Position numbers and translations under genes: made by a program. Of a stretch of DNA of 64,000 nt, positions 9,118 to 19,776 are shown in pieces (within the stretch, counting starts at the first letter, position 1; each line of letters begins with the position of its first letter). This stretch comes from Anas platyrhynchos (lineage: Eukaryota > Chordata > Aves > Anseriformes > Anatidae): assembly GCF_047663525.1 (NCBI RefSeq), contig NC_092588.1:91447501-91511500 (forward strand), in the 5' to 3' direction. The notes beneath the pieces were generated by a model. That model was not told the DNA's origin. It saw nothing but the letters and a program-made list of their open reading frames with translations, and ran no database searches.

Positions 9118-10654
9118 TCACACGTGGGTCCCCATCTGCCCATTTAATATTTATTGACTAACCCAACTACACCAAAGCAACTAAGTGAGCAAACCCAGGG
9201 AAAACTGAGCACACAGCGCTGTATGGATGAAACAGCTCTGCTGAGGACTTCTTGGTGTCTGCATGAGCAACCGCACGCTGCAAATTCCCATGCTGTAGAT
9301 GTATGGAAATGTAGCAGGTACATTCCAGTTCAGCTGACACCCCTTTCCCAGCGTAGGGCCTTTGGGGCTCAGTACATTGCCACCTCCAGAAAACAAACGC
9401 CTAAAAATCCATCCTAATGATAGAGCACCCGTGAGGTAAAACTCTGCACTTCAGCTTTTTTTGATCATTCAGGGAACAGTTGTAGGGTCTCAAATGCAAA
9501 TGTTTGCAAGGAATTTGACCCTTTTATAGAGCACAATAAATCCATGCTAAAGCCACCAAGCACTTTTGTCTTCAGGAGAAGAAATCTAGCTACTATAAAC
9601 ATGCTGAGATCCAATTACTTGATTATTCTGCCCTATTCACTTTTTTTTTTTTAATTGTACGTTTAATTTGCTAAACAGGAAAAAAACCTACATAGTTTTA
9701 AGAAAACAGTTCCGCTTGCAGCTTGAGCATAAAAAATGTGAGTGTTTTCTGTGTGATTTTGTCTGCTCACACATTCTCCAAAAAGACTTTTGCATTTGAA
9801 ATACAGGAAACTATTTTGCCAACAATCTCAGCTGCAGCAGATTGCAGTTTTATTGACCATGCCACTGAAAAACAAATACAAAATTGTTATTTGACATTTA
9901 TTATTTTATAATTTTTCATCACTAAAGTTGTTAGGTGAAATTCATAGAACGGTATCCTCCAATGTGACTTGCCTGAACAAAGCATTATTGCTAAACCAAA
10001 TTAATTGTTTATGGAGAGGGCTGCACTTCTTTGGGTAAAGCTTCACCATCTTCACTGCCCCCTGCCCTAAAAATCATTGATGCAACTGCAAGTATCCACT
10101 GACCTGAGGACGAAGCACCAAGTTACACTCCAGTGCTAAGTCTCTACATGACGAGTTTTGCTTGGATTAAGATTTCAAAACTGAGCCCATAATAAGATAT
10201 GCCATAAAACCTCACACAACCCTCCTCCCCCAGGGATATTTATATTAAATATTTAATTGCTCAGTAAAATAAATTCTGTATGTGTATGCTTATCTGGGAA
10301 GGATTTTGATCCATTAATTTCGGGGTATCTTCTGATCTGCAGCAGCTTAGAAAGAGTCTGTACTAACATCCTTGGAAAGTGTTAAGAAGCAGAATCTGTG
10401 CTCTGCAAAAGAACACCTATTCAGGTGCTGAATATTTACACATAGGCAGGAGTGAGCTTTCCTTTTAATGCTATCTCTTAGCTGCAAGAAAAACAAATGA
10501 AAGTTATTTAAGTACAGGCCAAATCCCTGTTTCTGCTAAAGCAAATAACAGGGCTCCACAAACTGGCATGGAGCAGAACGGGGCTCCTTCATGTTACATT
10601 CATGTCATATTAATGCGGTCATTTTTATAATGACTTCCCTCTCAAACTCTATAA

Positions 10655-10800
10655 TAAGCTTCAACAAACCCTTGAGAGAGGCAGTGTTATTAGTTTATCT
10701 GCTTTACAGATAAGTGAATTGATGCAAGGGGAAGATAAGGAATTTCCCCAAGGTCTTGCAGCTGGTTTGGTGAAGATCAAGGAAAGGAAACCAAGAACCA
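10655..10800 (+). mobile_element. Old MIR-like SINE fragment
   Basis: The segment around TTTACAGATAAGTGAATTGA, GGGGAAGATAAGGAATTTCC and CCAAGGTCTTGCAGCTGG follows the core of the mammalian-wide interspersed repeat (the 'ttttacagatgaggaaactga ... cttgcccaaggtcacacagct' region as I remember it). It is diverged and has no clear ends. Ancient MIR copies occur in bird genomes at low density. Confidence 0.6.
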
Positions 10801-13800
10801 TCCGCTAGACCAGTATCTGCTCCTCCTGCTGCTGCTGACATTGCATCCCATTGTCAGGAGCGAGAGATTTGGAGGAGCAGTGTGTGCTTGGGGCCTCTCT
10901 GCAACAGGCTGCTTCCATTCAGGTGCCGAATTGTGCTCTTTGGTATCTAAACCTGGGCACCCGCACCTACATTTGGAACTCTTGGTGTCTCTCTAACGAC
11001 ACTTGGGCATTGCATCCACCCTGGCACAATGTGGTACACTGGAAGTGGAATTGCATTCTTCAGTGCATTGAATAAAACACCCTAATAATTCCAAGACGTA
11101 TTTATGAAACAAAGCCTGGCAGTCTCCATAGTGGGGTTTAAATAAAATCTACTTTGATATATTTAAGCTAACATTAGAACTGCTGTCTGCAAGGCATATA
11201 TTTTAATGTGTCAAATAATTACAAAAAGACATATTACTGGAAAATAACTGTTGGAGGCTCTGATGTCCATAACAATATTAATATACAAAAAAAAAAAAAA
11301 AAAAAAACCCTCCAAGTGACTTTTTTAACAAGAAACTTCCAAGGCTGTAGTCTTTAATCGAGACCAGCTTGCATGCAGCTGCAATACATTTAGCCTTTAA
11401 CATTAGCTCTAGCCATTGTCCTAGCACATGCCTACACCCCATGACACTTTATGGCATTAAAAGCAGTGCTGCATGGCTAGAGCAACTTGTCACTAAGATA
11501 TATCACTCAGCAGAGAGCAAAGCAAAACGAAGCAGTGAACAGCATGGTCTTTCCACAGCAGCCTGTACCATGGGTCTGGCTTGCTTGACTCAGTTGTGTT
11601 TCTGGGGTGTTTTATACCAGCATACGTTGCCTGCCTCCCTGACTGCTGTGGAAGAAAACCGCTGAAGTGAGAGAAACCATAGGTTGTGCTCTGGGTGATG
11701 CAGTGTGATCTTCCCAAAGAGCAACAGAAGGAACAGCAGTCCTCTATATGCATAATCTCATGGCAGCCCAGGGCTGGTGGAATCACTCTTTCACTGGCCT
11801 CGCTTGTGGCAGAAGGACAAAACACTGCCTGGCTCTGCCGAGGAAGTGATATCCCTTACACCCGGTCACACCTTGCCCCTCCTTTGGGAACTTCTGGCCA
11901 GAGGAGCAGGGTTAAAAGCAGCAAGCAGCCACCTATCCTGCTTACTACAGGCAAGTTCAGGGGCCTGTGAAGCCCCAGCGTGGCTGCAAATGAAAGCAGG
12001 CCAAGGCTGATGAGCTGTTGCTCCTATGGGGAGCAGGCTGCCCACAAGCAGCTCTGCAGCAAAAAGCCTCACACTGAGGTTTCTTTTCCTGAGACTTTGG
12101 CGCCCCTGTGTGTCTCATTTTTGGAGAATTCGGTAGCAGGACAATCCTCTACCTCGTGCTTGAGTATTGGAGATCTTCCCTGTGGGGCAGCCTGGGTAGC
12201 GCTTCCCAGGCTGCAGTGCGCAGTGGCTGGCCCCCCACTTGAGCTGTGCAGATTCCCACCCCTTACCCAACCTCCTACAGACTCCAGCATTACCCCCTTG
12301 CAACTTCATCCAAAGCTTCATGGCAGAGCAATTCATGTTTTTAAGGCACTGCTTCCTGGAGTTGTGACGTTTAGCATCATCTCCTCATCTGTGTTCCTCC
12401 TGGTATCAGTGAAGCACAGTTTTGAAAGAGCCTGAAAGGAAAGAAGTAAAAATACAAGTATCTTAGTCTCCTGAGGGTTCAGATTTGCATATTGGACAAT
12501 AATACTGTACTTGTGGGAGATGCATATCTATACCTCTGTGTCAACAATTGCAATATAAACCCCCATGTTCTTCAAACAGTAAAGGCAGAAACAGGAAATT
12601 CAAAAAAAAGAAAAAAAAGAAAAAAAAAAAGAAAATCCTAATTATAAATACTTTTTGTAGGGTAGATTTATCATTATCTCTCTCGTATCTTGAAGATAAC
12701 CAGAACACAAAGGAATGAAGGGAATTGCCTATGGATACAGGCAGGACATCTGGACAAAAAGGAAGGAAACCAAGCCAGGCTGCACTCTGGTGAGATTTAC
12801 CCTGCCGTAGATCCTGCTACAAGTTGGCCCTGCAGCACCAAGTCTCTAAACCCTTTGCCCCCTTCACTGTCTTCTAGCTGACGGTACTTATTTCAAAACA
12901 TATAAGGGATGTGCACGTCTGATGGGTGCGGTGTTTATTTGGGGCTATTCAGAAAGCACAGGCACTCTGCAAAGTGTCATTGGAAAAATATGGCATGCAA
13001 ATGCAGGCAGGCTATCACTTGCCCCAGAGTCAGCATCACCTGCTTTGCACTTAACCTCGCTAACCTGAAACGGGCCCTCTCGTGACACCTAGCTTGCCCT
13101 TCCCTGCCATTAGGCAGATGGCCCCAGCTGTACAAAATGTAGCCCTGCCTATATTTATTGGTGGGTGGTTGCCCTACCTTTGTTTCCCACCTGCAGCGCT
13201 TATTGCTCCTTTCACCAGCTCTTCCACTACAGCTTCCCTTGTCACAGGTAAATTTGGCCCCTAAGGCCACAGCTGCCCACACAAGGAGAAGCCATCTGAA
13301 AAAGGGTTTCTCATCTCCCTTGCTTCCTGCTCTGCTTCCACCTTTTGCAGTGTTGTGTTGCCCCTCTGTAAGGTGTGTTGCTGGGATCAGTCAACTTAAA
13401 AATAGCCCTGGAGAGAAAATGGAGAGGGCATCCCTGAAATCAGGGGACTTGCCTGGCTTTGGGTTCCCAGAGCAAGGATCCAGGGTGTTTGTCTTACTGC
13501 CCACTTCACTGCTGGGTATGGATATGGGCACGTCTTAATCCTGTCTCCTCCCACAATGTACTGTGGGTTGTATTTCAAAATTGTGAGCGAGCCACTGCTT
13601 AATCCTATTCTAGACTCATGGAGGAACCTGAACTTCATTAACAGTCCCGTGCTAGCCATAAGCCTGCCTGGTAGGACCACAGCTCCCTTTGTCCTTGGGA
13701 GCTTCCTTTCTTGGTCAGTCCTGGTGGCACGGCCGGTGGGAGAAAGGTGTCCATCTCAGCAGGGTGGACATCTTCTGCTTACCTCCAACTAGCACTCCTC

Positions 13801-14628
13801 CTTCACAGCAGGAAATTGACGTTTGTTTCTTTTCAGAAGGCAAGAGTTGATCGCAAGTGTGAGGTCATACTCAGCCCAGTGAAATTTATTTCCAGTGTTG
13901 GAAAAAGGTTTCTACTTTTCTTCTTATGTAGGGGATCTATCCCACTTGTTGGGGAGCACAGCACAAACAGCTCCGAGAGGCTGTAAGCCCCAACTGCCTA
14001 CATTAATGAGTGATTGGTTTGACCTGGCTTACAGGCTGCTGATTGAGCACAAGAATTTAGAACAGGATTGAAAAATTGTCCCATAAATGGGCTGTCCACA
14101 TTTTAAACTAAATTAGCCCCATAGTGAATGGCCTCCTCTACTGAATTAGTGTGACAGAGCCCTCACTGGGGACTGAAAGGAATCCATGTGGCTGGATAAG
14201 AGCAGTGTTATTAGGCTTCTTATTGGGGGCTGGATCAGGCCCAACATGAACGTGATTATTTAGTATCTTTAAGCTACAATTATGTGTGACAGAAGAAGCG
14301 TCTGATGGCAGAGTATTTGTCCTTTATGGACATGTAACTCGCAGACAGGGCTTTGGGCACTGACAGGCGGGTTGTGGTAAAGCTTTCTGTGTTGGTTGAA
14401 GATGTTTCCATCTTGAGCTGCTCACTCCAATAAAGAGTTGGCAGAAGGGAATCGGATCCTGAGCCTCAATCGCTCTGGGGTAAAGCTCTGAACCTCAGGC
14501 TGTGGTTTTGCACCAGAGAGTTCAATGACAATAGCAGCCTTAAGGGATTCACACCCTCTTCTCCAGCCTCATGCCAACACTTTTTTTTTTTCCTCCCAGA
14601 CCTGCTGGATGGATTCACTTTGTCTGCA

Positions 14629-14640
14629 TGTGTGTGTGTG

Positions 14641-14701
<61 letters not shown>

Positions 14702-14733
14702 AAAAAAAATATATATATATATATATAAAAAAA
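14629..14733. repeat. (TG)n-(TA)n compound microsatellite with A-rich interruptions
   Basis: A short TGTGTG run leads into about 60 bp of perfect TA, an AAA break, more TA, a nine-A run and further TA. Self-complementary, so able to extrude a cruciform, and likely length-variable. Confidence 0.97.
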
Positions 14734-16129
14734 GTGTGAACTTCCCCAAGCAGATCAATTCCTGAATGTGGTGACAGTCTGGCCCACAAGCTACACAGCC
14801 CATGGAGCTAAAGGACATGGGGACAGCCAGCACTGCTGAGGCGAGGTATCCACTTGGAAAACAGGGCCCTACCTTATATTGCTGATCAGGCTGGGTTTCT
14901 TGTGCTACCTTCCACTCCTGCACCTCAAAAGCAGCTCTGGTCCTGCAGGAGCGGCTGTCCCAGCTCTCCTGGAAGACAAGGCAGGCTCTTCTGCTGGACT
15001 GTGCCCTGCAAGCAAGGAGACAGAAAACACTATGAAATCAGGGTGGAAGCAGCGTGGAAAAGAGAACCTGGAACAGCAGGACTTTACCACATTTTTGTCT
15101 CCAGGTTTTGTCATTGCCACTTGACGCAGAGCAGAAAATACCACCTCTTTAGAACCGGTGACTAGCTACAATTTATTGGGACTGGGCTGTTGCTAAACAC
15201 ACGGAGTAGCAATGTGTTAACACATTTTAAAAGGCTGTTTGATCACCATGGGATTCCAGATGAGCTAACAACAGAAAATAAGCCGTGATTCACAAATGAC
15301 TCATTTCAGCATTTCTCTTTGATGCAGCAGTTCAAGCAAGCCCTGTCTATGCACATTCAAATGAGCGCACTGAATAGTCATTGAGCCCGGCAATGCCATG
15401 CTTACAAAGTCGTTTTCACACAGTTTAAGTATAGTTTTAAGTATAAAATTGGGCAATTTCTAGCAAGCCGTGACAACGTGATTCTTACTCACTCCAGCCG
15501 GTAACTTTTGCTCCGTTTAAAGTACAATATAAATACTAATATTTCCGTGATCGAGGGGAGAGGGTGGTCCTGAGAAATCACCGCGCCGCGAGGGGATGCG
15601 CCTCCCGCCGGCTCGAGGCCACGGCAGCCCCGGCTCTGCGGCGCTCGGCCCTGCTGCCGGCCTCCTCTTTTCGCTCCCACTTCTCCCAACAGCAGCAAAA
15701 CCCGGTGCATGTTTTGGCCAACATTGCCATCCAGTGGCACAGGGGATAAATGACAGCGGAGAGACAGCGCCGGCTTGAGGGTGTGGGGGGTGAACTGCAG
15801 CAGATCGCCGCTGCACGGTTTAGACTGAATTTGGACGGCTGCACCTCTTTACTGGCAGCTTGCAAGAAGCGGCTGTTAATCGGGGTGCCGTGGGGAAAAA
15901 AGATGGTGAGCGTGTCACCTCAGCACGAGGTGCTGTGCTGGTACCCGGCCCATCTAGAGGGTGGCTGCCAGCGGATCCTAAATCCTGCTTTTATGGGGAG
16001 GGTGTGCTTTTGGTTGGTTGGTTTTCCTGGGATAACTCCATGGTGCTTTAGTAGGCAGAAGCTTGTTTTATTATTGCTTTACAGATTAGAGTGACTAAGT
16101 TGCAATATAGAAGGTCTCTAATTCATTCA

Positions 16130-16161
<32 letters not shown>
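16130..16161. repeat. Poly-T tract
   Basis: About 30 consecutive T on the plus strand. No SINE body is recognisable beside it. Confidence 0.95.
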
Positions 16162-19018
16162 CTGAGATGCTGCTAGTCAGGATGCTCTTAAGAACCTCAA
16201 GTGATCCAAAACTATTGGAGAAAAATATACAAAAACATAGATTTTCCTTTCTAGAAAACTTTAAGTTCTAGGCTTTGGAACGTACCTGCTATTCATGCCT
16301 TGGCCACAATGTTCACACATTCTTGTGATCACACGTTCAGTGATCACACATTCTTGTCTGATCATCTGAATTATCCGGGTCCCTCTCCTAGCCCAAATAA
16401 GCCAATAAGAGTCATTTTTCAAGGCAATTAGCGGGGAAAAAAATCTGCCGGGGTGAAGTGGTTGCATAAAAGGAATGAAAAGGACCTTTCCTTTCTGCTG
16501 AAGCTGGGTTTCTGCAGACAGGACAGCATGTGGGTTAGTTTGTGAGCCCCCAAAGAGCCACTGGCCCTGCATGGTGAGGCAGGTCTTGCTGCCACAGCTG
16601 AAATTCCCACAGCAAGACAGGAGGTTCTGGCCAGTGAATACCCAAGACAGTGTGGGAACAGCGTGGTGGCCTGTGATGGTTTTGCTACAAAGACCTGATG
16701 CATGACCTGTATCTACACAACTGCAACCAGGATGAAACCTGGTGTCCCCGTGGAGGCAGCCAGCTCCCGGTAAAAAGAGAAGCTAGAGTGTCTCCAGCCA
16801 CAGCTCCTCAACTGGCCACCGAGTCTTCCTCTGAAAGACATTAGTGGGATGACAGCAGGGCTGACGTTAACAGAGGAGGTGTGCTGTTAGGCCCGATGGA
16901 AATGGCATGTAAAACGCCACACATTTTGTGCTGTACACACACAGCGGCATCACCAGAGCTCAGTCCCCAAGCAGGCTGGATATTAAATTGATCAAACTGG
17001 TAATGAAAGTGGGAATTACTCCATCTCAGCCGACACAAGGCAGGTGACCTTATTAAAAAATATGCCAGTGTACTTAATGGGGTAGGGCAGTTTCTTGGGG
17101 AATTCATGATTAATGGGGCTATAACTCTAGAGATCCCACAGCTAAGGCCCCTGGAAAAAGTCTTACTTCCACTGTGAGATGGCCTGGCTGAAATTTTTGA
17201 GGTGGGTCTGTCTAAATGCTGGATCCAGCCTCCGTTTTCTGACAGAGAAGCCAAGACACTCCACAGGTGCTGAGCTGGTGAGGGAACAAGGTGGCCTCAT
17301 GCTGGAAGTGGCGAGCTTGGCACATAAGGAAGCTCAGAGCCGGCTGCTGATGTGCCTCCTTGTCCTGCTCAGGCTAACCACTGGCAGCAACTCCAACACC
17401 CTCACTGTTTAGTCATCATGAGAACAGCAGAAGCCACCATCTGAGATGCTGTGTGCAATGTCCCGAGCAAGACCTGACACGCAGAAACCTCAGTATCCGC
17501 TGGTACCTGCAGCCTGGGACAGGGCATGTGCAACTCTCCCAAGGCATATGCATGGATGTGGAAAAGGACTGGAGAGTAAGAAAAGCAGCAGTTGGCTGTC
17601 CTGGGTCATAACGCCCAGCCCTTTCTGCACTTTCTTTGCAAATAAAAAGGATTAGAGCAAAAAACTAACCCAAGTATGGGCTAGAGGTTCAGGCCAAGGA
17701 GCATTCACAATGTGAGCAACAGGCTAGAAACTGGAAGTAGTCAGCAAGAGAAACTGAGCCAAAGTGGACAAAAGAAGCAAAGACACTTGGAGAATTTTGA
17801 GACTGCAGAGTGGAATTAAATTTTAAGACAGGATCCAGGCATGCTGAAAAAGGAATATCCAAGAAATTACAGGAAAAAAAAAAAAAAAAAAAAGCATATC
17901 GGGTACCAGCTGCCAGGTATGTTTAAGTGGGAAATCCAGTAAGAAAATCCTGGTCTGGGAGAGGTATTTTAGTAGGAAGGGACCAGACAAGAGGAAGCTG
18001 GATGCAGTAGTTAGGAATGTGATGTTGTGCAAGAGTGGAGGTTTCCAGTAGTTTTCTATCCCTTTTATAACCTCCCAGTGACACAATCCAGTCAGCCTAG
18101 ATTGTCCCGGCTTCAGTAATACCATCAGAGTCTGCCCTGGACCTCATGGGAACTGGTGATTGCAGCCTTGCCCTTCCTATCAGATGGCCATCAAAATGAT
18201 TGTGTTAGCAGCAGGACAGGGGACCAAACCATGAGCACTAGCCTCCCTAGCTGGGAAAATAAACAGAAGCTACCATTGGCCAACTTCCTCCACAGTTTGA
18301 CAGCTGCAGATACATTTACTAGTGGCTCATCGCTACTCAATAGGGTAGCTAGAGGGGCTAGAGCAGCCGTGGATGTTTCTTGCACAGAGAAGAAACAAAA
18401 TGGGAGAATCCGAACTATAGAGAAACCCAAGGAATACCTCCAAAACAACAACAACAATAACAACAACAAAAACACCACATACTTTAGCTACAGCAAATTT
18501 GCCACTTCTGAAACAGAGAGATACAGAGAATAAGGGCTCATTCAGGAACTTTTTAAAGACAAGTCCTGGTTTGGTTCTACCTCAACTTAGTAAAAGGTCT
18601 GTCCCAGTCAGAAAGGCTCTCTAAGGACAACAGATGCCTACCATGGACCTCTGAAAGAGGCTCCTGATAATTCACTGAAAGAAAGCTATGCAAAGAGGTG
18701 GAGCAGACATTAAACTGATTTGTGTTATGACATGAAAAATTGTGAGGTGAAACATGTCAATAAGTGAACAGCTACTGAGAAATGATCTTTCTTTGCATTT
18801 AGGGTGAAACACAAAAGTATCATATAAATGCTTTTTCCTTCCAGAGTGCTCCAGGACTATCGCAAGCTTACCAAAACTGCTATTTAATGGTAATTAGCAA
18901 GGATGACAAACATATTCCTAAATGATGACAAAGTCCTTTGGCTAATGTTTTCATACAGTTCCTAGGTGTAGTAGGATCGCTAACCCAGCTACAGCCAAGC
19001 TAGATGATACTGTAATAT

Positions 19019-19215
19019 AGACAATCAGAGAAACTGAGCAGGAAAAGACCTAGAAAATCACCAGGGCTGGACCAGTATGGTCTGCAAAGTAGCTGACAAA
19101 GCTATGCCTAACCGGCTCTTCAACACCATCAAGGGGGAGAATTCCAGTCTTTCCAGACCATCTAGTCCACATTTACCTGTTTATCACTACAAAGCTTCCC
19201 TAAAGTCTGATCTTC
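19019..19215 (-). mobile_element. Possible old CR1-type fragment
   Basis: Phrases such as AATCAGAGAAACTGAGCAGG, CATCTAGTCCACATTTACCTG and AGCTTCCCTAAAGTCTGATC resemble the wording of old CR1 3' regions in reverse orientation. The match is vague and I cannot define ends. Confidence 0.25.
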
Positions 19216-19360
19216 AACTCTCCTGATGCTATCTAAGCTGATCAGTTCTTTTCCTGTCCACAGAGAACATGAAGAATCAGCTGCTCCCTTACATATTTGC
19301 ATCAGGCTTCACTTCATTTATTTTTTTAACATATTCATAGACTTTCTAGAAATTTTGAAT

Positions 19361-19546
19361 TTCCCTTCCCTTCCCTTCCCTTCCCTTCCCTTCCCTTCCC
19401 TTCCCTTCCCTTCCCTTCCCTTCCCTTCCCTTCCCTTCCCTTCCTTCCCTTCCCTTCCCTCTTTACTTTCTCTTTTATTTTCTTTTTTCTCTTTTATTTT
19501 CTTTTCTTTCTCTTCTTTCTTTCTTTCTTTCTTTCTTTCTTTTTCT

Positions 19547-19591
<45 letters not shown>

Positions 19592-19776
19592 TTTCTCTTT
19601 CTCTCTTTCTCTCTTTCTCTTTCTCTCTTTCTCTCTTTCTCTCTTTCTCTCTTTCTCTCTTTCTCTCTTTCTCTCTTTCTCTCTTTCTCTCTTTCTCTCT
19701 CTTCTCTCTCTTTCTCTCTCTTTCTCTCTTTCTCTCTTTCTCTCTTCTTCTTCTTCTTTTTTTTTTTTTTTTTTTA
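19361..19776. repeat. 416-bp polypyrimidine array: (CCCTT)n, (CTTT)n, (CTCTTT)n
   Basis: Three simple-repeat families follow one another on the plus strand: CCCTT pentamers to about 19460, a mixed part with a few A bases to about 19510, CTTT tetramers to about 19590, and CTCTTT hexamers to about 19745, ending in TTC and a T run. Only a few purines interrupt it. A mirror-symmetric homopyrimidine tract of this length can form intramolecular triplex DNA. Open frames through it (Ser/Phe/Leu or Lys/Glu/Arg repeats) are artefacts. Confidence 0.97.

Larger units (their letters stand above)
6404..9119. other. GC-rich DNA upstream of TFAP2A exon 1c grading into simple repeats
   Basis: No coding exon is supported. 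The first few hundred bases should hold the exon 1c promoter: a hairpin at 6452-6480 and three tandem TGCGCGCT copies near 6547-6580. Beyond about 7.7 kb CpG density falls and simple repeats appear at about 7713-7750, 8036-8128, 8429-8498, 8684-8752 and 9030-9117. Confidence 0.65.
9120..19018. other. Intergenic DNA between TFAP2A and GCNT2, first half
   Basis: No gene is supported. Open frames are short, lack recognisable domains and show no convincing exon structure. I see an old MIR-like SINE (10655-10800), A runs (11287-11307, 12603-12635, 17872-17894), the TA array (14629-14733), a T run (about 16130-16161) and a small GC-rich patch (15550-15800). Blocks of balanced composition with many TAAT cores (for example 13985-14410, 15170-15480, 16960-17180) could be conserved enhancers of TFAP2A. 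Confidence 0.6.

Noticed and set aside
14466-14923. Open frames with Tyr/Ile-rich peptides
   Set aside because: They come from the TA microsatellite and have no coding character outside it.
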